A DNA stretch of 64,000 bases, taken from Rhizobium laguerreae. GTDB lineage: Bacteria; Pseudomonadota; Alphaproteobacteria; Rhizobiales; Rhizobiaceae. The position numbers and the translations under genes are program-made. Location: NCBI RefSeq assembly GCF_002008165.1, contig NZ_MRDM01000002.1, positions 124,001-188,000 on the forward strand, in the 5' to 3' direction. The notes below the pieces were generated by a model. The model was not told the origin of the DNA. It made no database searches and was given only the letters and a program-made list of their open reading frames with translations. The first letter of the stretch is position 1, and each line of letters starts with the position of its first letter. Shown in pieces: positions 53,073 to 62,103 of this stretch.

Positions 53073-54284
53073 TCACGCGGGCTGCCGCGCCTGGCGCCTG
53101 CTGCTTTCGAGATAGAGCAGCACTCCGATCGATGCGAGACCCGCGGCCGCGCCGACGAAGGCGGTGCCGGAATAATCGGTGATCGCGGTGCCGAAGGCAA
53201 AGAGGCCGGCGCTCACGCCAACCCCAATGAACGTGTTCAGCGAGATCAGCGAGGTTCCGAGCCCCGGCCGGTCCGCAATCAGGTCCTGCAGATAGGTGAT
53301 CGGCACGCTGAGGATCGCTGCCGCCCCGCAGGCATTGAAGAGGAGGAGTGCGTAGACGTGCCAGGGCGCGGAAGCAAAGCCGAGCAGCAGCAGATAAACG
53401 CAATAGATCAGCGCGCCGAAGGCGAGCACATGCACGGTCCGGAAGCGGCGCTGCGCAAATCCCCACATCATCATGAACGGCATCTCGAGCAAGGCGGTCA
53501 AACCTGCCATGAAGCCGACATCGACCACGGTGCCGCCGGCCGCATGGATGATGATCAGCGGCAGGAGCATGGCATTCAGCCGCTGCAGCCCGAACAGCAT
53601 CGCCATGACGATGACGCGCGACAGCACATGCGGCACGAAAATCCGTTTCAGCGAAGCAATGAAGCCGACTGGATCGGGGGCAGGGCCGCCGGCGCCATTT
53701 CCGGGTGCGAAGAAGAAATACAGGCAGAAGCAGGTGCAGCTTGCCAATGCCGCGATCCCATAGGCCGGCGTCATCGACGGCGAACTGACGAGATAGAGGC
53801 CGATCAACCCCGGCGCCAGCGCCCATGAGCCGGAAAAGAGCGCCCGCACCATTGCGGTGATCGCCGCCCCCTGGCCGCGGTCCATCTGGTTGGTCCTGGC
53901 GCGCAGGCTGGCGAACAGCAGCGAATAAGTGGAATTGCTCATCGGCACCAGCAACAGCGTGGAGAAGATGAAGGCCGCGGGGCTATGGACGAGCGCGATC
54001 GACCCGAAGCCGAGCATGCCGGCAACGGAAAGCCCCAGCACCAGCGGCCGGCGCTCCTTCAGCCTGTCCGACCAGATGCCGAGCGTCAGGCTCGTCGTGA
54101 CGTTGACGATCGAAGAGAAGAACACCAGTGCCGAATAGCCGCCGTTGCTCAAGCCAAGTTCGTTGATCCCGATGATCGACTGGTAGGGCGCGGTCGACGC
54201 ATAGGTGAAGGCGAGCGCGACGAGGGTCACGGTCGGAATTCGGATCCTGTTGTCGCGAAGGATCAAGGAAAAGGTGGATGGCAT
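53073..54284 (-). CDS. MFS sugar-efflux-like transporter (SetA family)
   Basis: 403 residues, twelve membrane helices. FFSSIVNVTTSLTLGIWSDRL is the MFS A-loop, and SMTPAYGIAALASCTCFCLY and GFMAGLTALLEMPFMMMWGF resemble SetA/SetB sugar exporters. ATG 54284 (MPSTFSLILRDN) is chosen from the usual length; TTG 54362 would add 26 hydrophilic residues. It faces the regulator gene end to end, 20 bases apart. Confidence 0.8.
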   Translation of the reverse strand: MPSTFSLILRDNRIRIPTVTLVALAFTYASTAPYQSIIGINELGLSNGGYSALVFFSSIVNVTTSLTLGIWSDRLKERRPLVLGLSVAGMLGFGSIALVHSPAAFIFSTLLLVPMSNSTYSLLFASLRARTNQMDRGQGAAITAMVRALFSGSWALAPGLIGLYLVSSPSMTPAYGIAALASCTCFCLYFFFAPGNGAGGPAPDPVGFIASLKRIFVPHVLSRVIVMAMLFGLQRLNAMLLPLIIIHAAGGTVVDVGFMAGLTALLEMPFMMMWGFAQRRFRTVHVLAFGALIYCVYLLLLGFASAPWHVYALLLFNACGAAAILSVPITYLQDLIADRPGLGTSLISLNTFIGVGVSAGLFAFGTAITDYSGTAFVGAAAGLASIGVLLYLESSRRQARQPA

Positions 54285-54428
54285 GGGGGCGGTTCCTGAT
54301 GCACCACTCTTAGCTGCATCGGACCTATCAGAGAAACGATAGTTTTCGATCGCCTCGGTCAATTTATGTGATGAATGTTTGGACGATGTGATCGCGGTCC
54401 GACCCCACAGCGCGGCCGAGCGCCGAAC

Positions 54429-54650
54429 TCAGAATTTCGCGACCAAACCTGAGAGCCAGAAGTCGATTTGCCCGAAGGGAAGCACCTTTCCCAAAAATCC
54501 GACCAGAGCTGACGTGCTGACGATCAGCGCTAGCCCCAGAAGTGTTCCGAGTATTATTCCAACGCTCGCCTTTGCCGGCCGGCGTGCCAGCCAAGACGCC
54601 AGAGCCAAAGAGACAATCGTCAAAAATGCCAACAATATGGACTCGGTCAT
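54429..54650 (-). CDS. Small membrane protein, 73 aa
   Basis: [21 protein letters not shown], then [21 protein letters not shown], are two membrane helices; the tail is [18 protein letters not shown] 54650 is the start that gives the helix pair; the frame is open upstream. No family recognised. It may accompany nothing nearby. Confidence 0.5.
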   Translation of the reverse strand: MTESILLAFLTIVSLALASWLARRPAKASVGIILGTLLGLALIVSTSALVGFLGKVLPFGQIDFWLSGLVAKF

Positions 54651-55060
54651 AGACAGGCCTGCTTGCAAAACAATCCCTTGGGATGTGAACCCGGCTGCAC
54701 GATAGCGTCCCGATGCGTCGAAACTCAAGGCCTAGGATGGCGGAGGTTGCGGCGCGACCCGCAGGAGGCGCAATTCCGGTGACTTCGCTGTACTTGCTCC
54801 AGAGGCTCACCCCGCCCTCCGTCTTCCTCGGGCTTGACCCGAGGATCTACGCCGGCCTCCACCGGCAGCGGGTATGGATCCTCGGCTCAAGGCAGAGGAG
54901 GACGGAATATGCGGTGACGTCCAGCCACAGATAGAGCCGGTGCACTAGCAGCAGGCACCCGCGCAGCCGCCTAAACCCTGGCAAAACGTCAACCCCGTTG
55001 GCTTTCCCCGCGTGACGCGTTATGGACTGCGCTATCCCGCCAGCATCCGGATAAAAGCTC
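54651..55060. other. Intergenic interval with a palindromic repeat
   Basis: 410 bases. It contains CCTCGGG-N5-CCCGAGG (54826-54844) and a larger inverted pair (54833-54847 with 54877-54891, 14 of 15). This is a mobile-palindrome type seen in rhizobia. No gene is seen. Confidence 0.5.
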
Positions 55061-56068
55061 ATGACCAATCCCGTCACCGTCGAAGTCACCCGCGGCCTGC
55101 TCGTCGAAAGTCGCCATCGCGGCGCGGTGGCTGTGGTCGATGGCGACGGCAAGCTTGTCTTCTCGCTGGGCGACATCGAGGCCGCGGTCTTCCCGCGCTC
55201 GTCCTGCAAGGCGATGCAGGCTCTGCCGCTGGTCGAGAGTGGTGCTGCAGATGCCTATGGCTTCGGCGACAAGGAATTGGCGCTTGCCTGCGCTTCGCAT
55301 AATGGCGAGGAGGAGCATGTGGCGCTTGCCGCTTCCATGTTGTCGCGCGCCGGTCGCGATGCGCAAGCGCTGGAATGCGGCGCCCACTGGTCGATGAGCC
55401 AGAAGATTCTGATCCAGCAGGCCCGCACGCTCGAAGCGCCGACCGCGCTGCACAACAATTGCTCGGGAAAACATGCCGGCTTCATCTGCGCCTGCTGCCA
55501 TCAGGACGTCGATCCGACGGGCTATGTCGGCACCCATCACCCGCTGCAGATCGAGATCCGTGCGGCGATGGAAAGCCTCACGGGAGCCGTGATTGGCGCC
55601 GATAGCTGCGGCACCGATGGCTGCTCCATTCCGACCTATGCCGTGCCGCTCAGGAGCCTTGCCCACGGTTTCGCCAAGATGGCGACCGGTACCGGCCTCG
55701 AACCCCTGCGCGCCAAGGCATCCCGCCGGCTGATCGAGGCTTGCATGGCCGAGCCTTTCTATGTCGCCGGTTCCGGCCGCGCCTGCACCAAGCTGATGCA
55801 GATCGCCCCAGGCCGCATCTTCGTCAAGACAGGCGCCGAGGGCGTCTTCTGCGCCGCGATCCCGGAAAAGGGCATCGCCATCGCACTCAAATGCGAGGAT
55901 GGCATGACCCGCGCCGCCGAAGCCATGGTGGCGGCGACACTCGCCCGGTTCTTCGAGACGGAAGATGAGGTGCATGCGGCGCTGATGGCCTATGCCGCAA
56001 CGCCGATGCGCAATTGGAACGGCATCCATGTCGGCGATGTCAGGGTCACCTCCGCCTTGGCCGGATGA
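55061..56068 (+). CDS. L-asparaginase of the Rhizobium etli type (ReAIV/ReAV-like)
   Basis: 335 residues. Compared with the known R. etli asparaginase ReAV, conserved positions are S47 and K50 (FPRSSCK), S79 (CASH), and the zinc ligands C134 and K137 (HNNCSGK) and C188 (GTDGCS), all offset by one from the ReAV numbers. It hydrolyses asparagine to aspartate and ammonia and is unrelated to E. coli-type asparaginases. No ansP or ansB neighbour is present, so it may be the constitutive paralogue. It is monocistronic. Confidence 0.88.
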   Translation: MTNPVTVEVTRGLLVESRHRGAVAVVDGDGKLVFSLGDIEAAVFPRSSCKAMQALPLVESGAADAYGFGDKELALACASHNGEEEHVALAASMLSRAGRDAQALECGAHWSMSQKILIQQARTLEAPTALHNNCSGKHAGFICACCHQDVDPTGYVGTHHPLQIEIRAAMESLTGAVIGADSCGTDGCSIPTYAVPLRSLAHGFAKMATGTGLEPLRAKASRRLIEACMAEPFYVAGSGRACTKLMQIAPGRIFVKTGAEGVFCAAIPEKGIAIALKCEDGMTRAAEAMVAATLARFFETEDEVHAALMAYAATPMRNWNGIHVGDVRVTSALAG

Positions 56069-56197
56069 ATGCGAGTTTGCATACATAAGTTATTAGAAAA
56101 ATAAGAATTTACTAATATAAAAGGGTACGTCCTGCGATCGCGGATGCACCCTTTCGCGGCGACGTGAGCACAGTCCTGGAAGCCGTGAGGGCGGGGC

Positions 56198-56938
56198 ATG
56201 TTTGCAGGCCGCTATCTCTGGTGGATGCTGATGGGGATCGGCATCTTCATGTTCGCCGCGCTGAGCCTCGATTATATCACCTGGCTCACGATCCAGCTGT
56301 CCGGCTGCGGCGATATGTCCGGCGCCTGCGAGCCGGTTCTCCGGCTGATATCGGGCATGTTGAAACCCGCCTGCATCTGGGCTGCGATCGGCGTGCTTTT
56401 CGTGGCGACGCTGCTCCGTCTTCACACTCTCTCGCTCATCTGGTTCTGGGGACCGGTCGCCGCCATCTGGTTCGTCGCCTCCACGCCGATGCTCCTCTTC
56501 CTGGCGGCGGATGCGGCTGCTCTGACGCGGCCCGCCACCTTGGCGGCGCTGCCCGTCGCCTTCCTGTTTCTGGCGGCCCTCGTCGCCTATCTCGTGATTG
56601 CCGTCGAGGATGGCGACAGGCTGCCGCTTGCAGCCTCCGTGCCGTTGCGCTTCACACTCCGCCTGACGGCGGTCTACGGCGCGCTTGCCGGTGCAGCCTT
56701 CATGCCGGAACTGTCGCCGATCGACGGGACCCTGCTCGACATGCCGGCACTTTCCGTCGTCATCGCGCTGGCGCAACCCTATCTGCAGACGGTGCTCACC
56801 CTTGGAACCGGCAGCGTGGCGCCGGCCTATGCCGTGCTGGCGGCCTTCATCGCGGCCCTTGCCGCAAGTCTCCTGCCACATGCTGCAGCACCACAGCCCT
56901 CCCGCAGCACCATCATGCTGCGGCGATTGCGCCGTTGA
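56198..56938 (+). CDS. Multi-span membrane protein of unknown function
   Basis: 246 residues with about six hydrophobic segments (WWMLMGIGIFMFAALSLDYI, PACIWAAIGVLFVATLLRL, FWGPVAAIWFVASTPMLLFL, ALPVAFLFLAALVAYLVIAV, VYGALAGAAFMPELSP, AYAVLAAFIAALAASLLPHA). A CGDMSGACEP loop could form a disulfide in the periplasm. Its end overlaps the convergent DeoR gene by 26 bases. Family not recognised. Confidence 0.6.
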   Translation: MFAGRYLWWMLMGIGIFMFAALSLDYITWLTIQLSGCGDMSGACEPVLRLISGMLKPACIWAAIGVLFVATLLRLHTLSLIWFWGPVAAIWFVASTPMLLFLAADAAALTRPATLAALPVAFLFLAALVAYLVIAVEDGDRLPLAASVPLRFTLRLTAVYGALAGAAFMPELSPIDGTLLDMPALSVVIALAQPYLQTVLTLGTGSVAPAYAVLAAFIAALAASLLPHAAAPQPSRSTIMLRRLRR

Positions 56939-57668
56939 GATCGCGATAGGGTTTCAGCTTTTCCGCTGTCATCTCCATGGGCACGATCAGCCCCGCCACC
57001 TCGGAAATGCCAAGCACCGGGCAGGGCGAGACGAGGTCGAACTTCTCCTCGGTCAGCAGCACATGCGTTTCAGCCGAGCAGCGGGCGATATGCCGCTTGA
57101 TCGCCGCTTCCTCGAAATCGCCGGTGGAAAGCCCGTGCACCGGATGCGCTGCGGTGACGCCGAGGAAGAAGAGATCGGGGCGCAGCTGCGCGATCGCCGC
57201 CATGGCCGCCGCGCCCGTTGCCACCATCGAATGTTTGTAAAGCCGCCCGCCGGTGAGGATCACCTCGGCCGTCGGATGGTGTTCGAGTTCGGCGGCGATC
57301 GTCGGGCTGTGGGTCGCAACCGTCAGCGGCATGTCGCGCGGCAAGTGCCTGGCGATCTCCGCCGTCGTCGTGCCGCCGTCGAGGAAGATCATCTGTCCAG
57401 GCTTCACCATCGCCGCCGCCGCCGCGCCGAGTCGTGCCTTGATTTGCGACGAGACGCCGCGCCGGGCGGTGAAATCGGGCAGATCAGGCGCTAGCGGCAT
57501 CGCCCCGCCATGCACCCGTTTCAGCAGCCCCTCCGCCGCCATTTCCCTTAAGTCCCGCCGGATCGTGTCTTCCGAAAGGGCGAAATCCTCGGCGACGCGC
57601 TTGGCGACCACCTGGCCGTCACGGCGCAGGATGTCGAGAATGAGGGATTTGCGTTGGGTTGTCAGCAT
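56913..57668 (-). CDS. DeoR-family transcriptional regulator
   Basis: 251 residues. HTH: QRKSLILDILRRDGQVVAKR, FALSEDTIRRDLREMAAEGL, KRVHGGA, then a DeoR C-terminal sensor (GQMIFLDGGTTTAEIARHLP, DLFFLGVTAAHPVHGLSTGD). These act on sugar-phosphate metabolism. It is divergent from the DUF4406-like gene at 57813, with three CACGAAA repeats in between, which it probably binds. Confidence 0.88.
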   Translation of the reverse strand: MLTTQRKSLILDILRRDGQVVAKRVAEDFALSEDTIRRDLREMAAEGLLKRVHGGAMPLAPDLPDFTARRGVSSQIKARLGAAAAAMVKPGQMIFLDGGTTTAEIARHLPRDMPLTVATHSPTIAAELEHHPTAEVILTGGRLYKHSMVATGAAAMAAIAQLRPDLFFLGVTAAHPVHGLSTGDFEEAAIKRHIARCSAETHVLLTEEKFDLVSPCPVLGISEVAGLIVPMEMTAEKLKPYRDLNGAIAAA

Positions 57669-57678
57669 CGGTTCTCTG

Positions 57679-57754
57679 CACGAAAATTAACATAACAGCC
57701 CGATGTTGCACGAAATGACTCGACATTCAAGAAATATCGTGCATTTTCACGAAA
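57679..57754. promoter_or_regulatory. DeoR-type operator repeats
   Basis: CACGAAA occurs at 57679-57685, 57709-57715 and 57748-57754 in direct orientation, with two inverted CGTGCAT elements near the last. Direct repeats of this kind are typical for DeoR regulators. Confidence 0.6.
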
Positions 57755-57812
57755 TCCCGTGCATGAGGCCGGGAAGAGTGCTCACGCATAAAGCGGAGCG
57801 AAGGAGTGGATC

Positions 57813-58169
57813 ATGTTGATTTTGATTGCCGGGCCTTATCGGTCCGGAACCGGCGACGACCCGGAAAAGATGGCCGCCAACCTGAAGCGGCTGGAAGCGC
57901 CTTCGCACGCGCTGTTTGAAGCCGGCCACGTGCCGATGATCGGCGAATGGGTGGCCCTGCCGATCTGGCACGCCGCCGGCGGCCGGTCGGTCGGCGACGC
58001 GCTCTACGAAGAGATCTTCCACCCCGTCGCCGGCCGGCTGCTGCAGCTCTGCGAGGGCGTGCTGCGCCTGCCGGGCGATTCCAAGGGCGCGGACAACGAC
58101 GTCCGCATCGCCCGGGAACGCGGCATTCCGGTCTGGCACAGGCTGGAGGATGTGCCGGGCTGCGGCTGA
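57813..58169 (+). CDS. DUF4406-like nucleotide-binding protein
   Basis: 118 residues: MLILIAGPYRSGTGDDPEKMAANLKR…, then GHVPMIGEWVALPIW and LRLPGDSKGADNDVRIARER. The fold resembles nucleoside deoxyribosyltransferases (AGPY-R/S, GADND). Chemistry unproven. It is divergent from the DeoR gene and possibly controlled by it. Confidence 0.75.
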   Translation: MLILIAGPYRSGTGDDPEKMAANLKRLEAPSHALFEAGHVPMIGEWVALPIWHAAGGRSVGDALYEEIFHPVAGRLLQLCEGVLRLPGDSKGADNDVRIARERGIPVWHRLEDVPGCG

Positions 58170-58522
58170 GAGGTATCGGCGAAGCTCTTGCTCTTCGCTT
58201 ACGCTCAGCACATTCGCGGCTTTGCCGCTCACCCCCTCAACCGACCCTTCGGGCCACCCCGCTGGGGAGAAGAGGGAGCAAGCGGTTTGGCTTCGGTTCC
58301 ACAACAGACGCTTTGAGAAGTGAGGCGCTGCCACAAATCTCTTCTCCCCAGCGGGGAGAAGGTGCCGGCAGGCGGATGAGGGGGCCACACGGCACACCAT
58401 ACATTGCCCTTCGCTCGTGCTCAACGCACCTCACTTGTCCTGGGAGAAGCAAAACCCAATCCAACCAGTTCCGACCCGCGCACCGCTACGCTATAACCCT
58501 TGCCGAAAGGGAGTCGAGAACC
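58170..58522. other. Intergenic interval containing a dispersed palindromic element
   Basis: 353 bases dominated by the repeat at 58231-58384. Nothing else is recognised, apart from the ribosome site of the downstream GST gene. Confidence 0.5.
58231..58384. repeat. Dispersed palindromic intergenic element (second copy)
   Basis: CCCCCTCA…GGATGAGGGGG with internal CTTCTCCCC/GGGGAGAAG hairpins. About 30 bases at 58350-58381 are the inverse of the left end of the element at 44331. Confidence 0.75.
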
Positions 58523-59143
58523 ATGCTGACATTGTACTACGCGCCCGGAACCTGCGCGCTCGCAAGCCTTATTGCCCTGGAAGAATCCGGCTTGGCCTTC
58601 GAAGTCAAGAAGATCAGCCTGCGCGATGGCGAGCAGCGCTCGCCGGACTATTTGAAGATCAACCCGAAGGGCCGTGTGCCGGCTCTGGTCACCGATTATG
58701 GCGTGCTGACGGAAACGCCGGCGATCCTGGCCTATATCGCCCAGAGCGCGCCGGCCGCCAAGCTGGCGCCGCTTGACGATGCCTTCGAATTTGCCAGGCT
58801 CCAATCCTTCAACAGCTATATCTGCTCGACCGTGCATGTGAACCATGCCCACCGCCCGCGCGGCTCGCGCTGGGCCGACGAGCCGGCGGCAATCGAGGCG
58901 ATGAAGGCCAAGGTGCCTGAGAATATGGCCGATTGTTTCACGCTGATCGAGCAGACGATGTTCGAAGGCCCATGGGTGATGGGCGAGGCCTATTCGCTCG
59001 CCGATCCCTACCTCTTCGTCATGACCGACTGGCTGCCGTCCGACGGCGTCGATCCCGCCCGCTTCGAAAAGGCGAGCGACCATCACGCCCGCATGCTGCA
59101 GCGTCCCGCCGTCCAGCGGGCGCTGGCCTACGATCGGGCCTGA
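58523..59143 (+). CDS. Glutathione S-transferase (beta-class-like)
   Basis: 206 residues. The thioredoxin-like half starts MLTLYYAPGTCALASLIALE with the beta-class Cys (C11 of GTCALAS) and has NPKGRVPALVTD and the TETPAILAYIA glutathione site. The C-terminal helical half follows. It conjugates or reduces with glutathione. ATG 58523 has AAAGGGAG upstream. The 3' end overlaps the convergent YjbR gene by 16 bases. Confidence 0.88.
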   Translation: MLTLYYAPGTCALASLIALEESGLAFEVKKISLRDGEQRSPDYLKINPKGRVPALVTDYGVLTETPAILAYIAQSAPAAKLAPLDDAFEFARLQSFNSYICSTVHVNHAHRPRGSRWADEPAAIEAMKAKVPENMADCFTLIEQTMFEGPWVMGEAYSLADPYLFVMTDWLPSDGVDPARFEKASDHHARMLQRPAVQRALAYDRA

Positions 59144-59493
59144 TCCTTAAATCCGGCGGCAAGTTTCTTCGGCGCCCGGAACAGCCAGGCGCCGATCAGC
59201 CGCAGCCGCAATTCCTCGTCGCCGATCACGGCGGCGCGCACCGGCAGATGCGGCCAGCCGACATAATGATCGGTTTGAAAATAGACGTCGGGCACCATCT
59301 CCAGCAGGTGATCCTTGTCGTCGAGCGAAATCGAGATCACGATCGTCTCCGCATTCTTCACCGCCACGAAGCTCCTGCCGCCGACCTTCAGCGCCGGATT
59401 GCCGTAGGAGGTGCTCTCCTCGACATCAGGCAGCCCGGCTTCTGCCGCCAGCCGCTTCAGGCGTTCGAAGATCGCATCGACATCGCCGGCCAT
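59128..59493 (-). CDS. MmcQ/YjbR-family protein
   Basis: 121 residues: AIFERLKRLAAEAGLPDVEES, TSYGNPALKVGGRSFVAV, then PHLPVRAAVIGDEELRLRLI, the CyaY-like/YjbR fold. Some members bind DNA, but the role is unknown. Start ATG 59493 follows AAGGGCGGA. Confidence 0.8.
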   Translation of the reverse strand: MAGDVDAIFERLKRLAAEAGLPDVEESTSYGNPALKVGGRSFVAVKNAETIVISISLDDKDHLLEMVPDVYFQTDHYVGWPHLPVRAAVIGDEELRLRLIGAWLFRAPKKLAAGFKDQARS

Positions 59494-59607
59494 GGTTCCG
59501 CCCTTTCTGCCAGGGCGAAAGCTTAGAGCATGATGCCGAAAAGTGCGAGCGAAAGGCACGGGCCTATCCGCGCGGGTGTGGGTAATAATTTGGCAAACCA
59601 TCGTGCC

Positions 59608-59835
59608 TCAATGCGCATTGAGGTCACCATCCTTTGATGCAATTCCAGAGGAGATACTCCTCTTTATCGCCTGGCTGATTTCCGTCTTGCTTATCCCCAG
59701 CGATGCCTCCAGATTGCGCACAGAGTAGGGATCGCCGCCTTGCGATTCCAGCTGAAGCCACTCGTCTTCCCGATGTTCTTCCTGTTCTTGAAGGCTGACG
59801 AGCTTCAGTAAAATCACGATGTCTTGGCTTTTCAT
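59608..59835 (-). CDS. Short helix-turn-helix protein, probably C-terminally truncated
   Basis: 75 residues: MKSQDIVILLKLVSLQEQEEHREDEWLQLE… with the HTH-like YSVRNLEASLGISKTEISQAIKRSISSG. Longer rhizobial relatives continue for another 100 or so residues, while here a stop comes right after GIASKDGDLNAH. A perfect 15-bp inverted repeat (59839-59877) sits just upstream of the start and is the likely operator. Such HTH proteins are often paired with a second gene, which is missing here. Confidence 0.6.
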   Translation of the reverse strand: MKSQDIVILLKLVSLQEQEEHREDEWLQLESQGGDPYSVRNLEASLGISKTEISQAIKRSISSGIASKDGDLNAH

Positions 59836-59838
59836 CCT

Positions 59839-59877
59839 AACTGTCCTTTGTCCTGGGACTGAGGACAAAGGACAGTT
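59839..59877. promoter_or_regulatory. 15-bp perfect inverted repeat before the HTH gene
   Basis: AACTGTCCTTTGTCC, 9 bases, GGACAAAGGACAGTT. It begins 4 bases upstream of the start codon (59835). Its length and symmetry fit an operator for the HTH protein or an RNA hairpin over the ribosome site. Confidence 0.65.
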
Positions 59878-59984
59878 TAAGGGTCGGGTCAAAGTTGGAT
59901 GACCCTCAAGCCGATAGAGCCCAATGCCGAAGAGGGTGATCGGTTTCGGACGACATGATACTCTCTTTCTTTGACTTAGTGTTT

Positions 59985-60185
59985 TCACGCGCATTTCGCC
60001 AACGGCGACTTGTCCTCCGCCTGAAAGCCGGCCGGCATCCCGAGCGGCAGATCGGCGATTTCGCGCATCGACATGCGCTCGACCTCGGGATGCCGCAACG
60101 GATCGTCCTTCCAAGCGGTAGCATCGGCAATTTCCGCGCTGCCCACAGGAAGAGCGGGCCTCAAGAAAAACTTCAGCAACGACAT
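59985..60185 (-). CDS. Small protein of unknown function, 66 aa
   Basis: MSLLKFFLRPALPVGSAEIA, then DATAWKDDPLRHPEVERMSM and REIADLPLGMPAGFQAED. Conserved-looking in composition, with a pattern recalling DUF1127-linked small rhizobial proteins; no function. The start at 60185 is preceded by GAGG. Low-to-medium support. Confidence 0.5.
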   Translation of the reverse strand: MSLLKFFLRPALPVGSAEIADATAWKDDPLRHPEVERMSMREIADLPLGMPAGFQAEDKSPLAKCA

Positions 60186-60357
60186 GGCATGCCTCGCTTT
60201 CTTCAGTGGCGCGGATGTGATCGCGCAGCGGTTTTCGCCTCTGCCATCCCATCCGTCCACGCAATTACGTTCGAATGGGTTGCCTATGCTTGCAATGTCG
60301 GCCTCAGCAGGCAGATTTTCAATTGAGAATAACGCTGAGGCGCTATAGAAAAACTAT

Positions 60358-61254
60358 ATGAAGAACTTGAACATGGTCCGTCTCAACGGCCTGCGGGCGC
60401 TGGAAGCCGTCGGCCGTCTCGGCTCATTGCAGGCCGCTGCCGATGAACTCGGCGTCTCGGTCGGCGCCGTCAGCCAGCAGGTGATCAAGGCCGAAGCCCA
60501 ACTCGGTCAGGTGATCTTCGAGCGCACCGCCAGAGGCATGGTCGCCACCGAAGCCGGCCGGCCGGTGCTTCTGGCGCTGGACGAGGGTTTTGCCCGTCTT
60601 TCGGCGGCGGTGTCGATCGCCAGCCGCAAGGACGATACGATTCTGACGATCTCGGTGGCGCCGGTTTTCGCCGCCCGCTGGCTCGTCTGCCGGCTCGATC
60701 GCTTCGCCGAGCGTCATCCCGACATCAAGCTGCGGCTGGATGCGACGACCAATCTCGTCAATCCGGCGCTTTGCGACGTCGATATCGGCATCCGCGTCGG
60801 CAACGGCAAGTGGCCTGACGTGAACGCCGAACTGTTATTGGCACAGGAGGTCTTTCCCGTCTGCTCCCCCGAGATGGCGGCGAATTTGAAGGAACCCGCC
60901 GATATCCTCGCACTGCCTGCCATCATCGATGGCCGCGCCATGTTTACCTGGGAGGTCTGGATGCGCGAGGCCGGACTATCCGGCGCCACCCTTTCGACCC
61001 GCCACGTCTTCAACGATGCCTCGCTCTGCCTCGATGCGGCGATCGCCGGTCAGGGCGTCATGCTGGCCTGGCAGACCCTTGCCGGCTTCGCGCTCGTCGA
61101 GGGCCGGCTCGTCGCCCCCTTCGGCATTCGCGCCCGCACCGGCTTCGGTCACTATTTCGTCACCGCCGAAGGCACGCGCGAGCCGAAGAAGGTCAAGGAT
61201 TTCAAGGCCTGGATCCGTGAGGAAATGGCCGGCACGCTGGCGCTTTTCACGTAG
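60358..61254 (+). CDS. LysR-family regulator (GcvA-like)
   Basis: 298 residues. HTH MVRLNGLRALEAVGRLGSLQ, LGVSVGAVSQQVIKAEAQLG; the sensor domain has LSAAVSIAS and NLVNPALCDVDIGIRVGNGK, typical for the GcvA subgroup. Adjacent convergent GST gene (61258) starts its 3' end 4 bases away. The target is unknown. Confidence 0.88.
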   Translation: MKNLNMVRLNGLRALEAVGRLGSLQAAADELGVSVGAVSQQVIKAEAQLGQVIFERTARGMVATEAGRPVLLALDEGFARLSAAVSIASRKDDTILTISVAPVFAARWLVCRLDRFAERHPDIKLRLDATTNLVNPALCDVDIGIRVGNGKWPDVNAELLLAQEVFPVCSPEMAANLKEPADILALPAIIDGRAMFTWEVWMREAGLSGATLSTRHVFNDASLCLDAAIAGQGVMLAWQTLAGFALVEGRLVAPFGIRARTGFGHYFVTAEGTREPKKVKDFKAWIREEMAGTLALFT

Positions 61255-61257
61255 TTT

Positions 61258-61923
61258 TCAGACCTCGACCGGCTCCTTGGCACGCGTCGCCTGCATCGCC
61301 TTGTAGGCCGGGCGGGACTGGCAGCGCTCGATCCAGGCTTTGATATTCGGATGCGCGTCGAACAGGGCCTCTTCGCTCTGGGCGTAGCGCAGCACCTCGG
61401 CGATGTTGAGATCGGCGACGGTGAAGCGGTCGCCGACGATCCATTGCCGGCCGTGAAGGTGGCTTTCGAGAGCCGCCAGCGGCCTGCGCAGCAGGCGACA
61501 GGCGACGGCGATCGTCTGCTTGCCGTCTTCGCTGTTTTCAAGCCCGTCATCATAAGTGAGCACGATCTTCACCGTCTGCGGTTCGACCTGCGACGCCGCC
61601 CAGACCGTCCACATCGTCAGCAATCCGTCTTCTTCGACGGTTTGCCCGCCAAGCGGTCCGCCATATTTGCGCGCGAGGTAGAGGTTGATGGCGAGCGACT
61701 CGTGCATGACGAACTCGCCGTCCCTGATGCTGGGAATCTGCGCCATCGGATTGACGGCAGCGAAGTCAGGCGAGTGCGTGTTAAGCGCCGCCTCCGGCGC
61801 CAGCGGATCTGGGAGCCGCCGTGCCTGCAGCACTGGCACCGACCGGAATTCGAGCCCAAGCTCCTCGGCCATCCAGTAGACACGCGATGCGCGCGAGCGA
61901 TAGACCCCGTAGACTGTCAGCAT
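61258..61923 (-). CDS. Glutathione S-transferase
   Basis: 221 residues. The N-terminal half has [33 protein letters not shown] and [17 protein letters not shown]; the C-terminal half has [20 protein letters not shown], the GST N-capping box. The active residue may be Ser/Arg in SRASR, as in the zeta/theta-like groups. It is convergent with the LysR gene. Confidence 0.88.
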   Translation of the reverse strand: MLTVYGVYRSRASRVYWMAEELGLEFRSVPVLQARRLPDPLAPEAALNTHSPDFAAVNPMAQIPSIRDGEFVMHESLAINLYLARKYGGPLGGQTVEEDGLLTMWTVWAASQVEPQTVKIVLTYDDGLENSEDGKQTIAVACRLLRRPLAALESHLHGRQWIVGDRFTVADLNIAEVLRYAQSEEALFDAHPNIKAWIERCQSRPAYKAMQATRAKEPVEV

Positions 61924-62103
61924 GATGGATATCCCCCTCGATATTTGTCCAGGAGAGCGTAAATGCCGGATCGGGTTGCGAAAAGTCCCTGCCGCTAATG
62001 GGATGATGAAAGCTTTTGATGCGAGTGCTCGGACCGACTAGGGCTCAGTTCGGATGCATTTCCCCGCCCGCAACGATCGAAGCACAATTGCTGCCGTTTC
62101 GAA

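Noticed and set aside
53049..53828. 259-codon plus-strand open frame opposite the SetA-like gene
   Set aside because: Shadow of membrane-protein codons.
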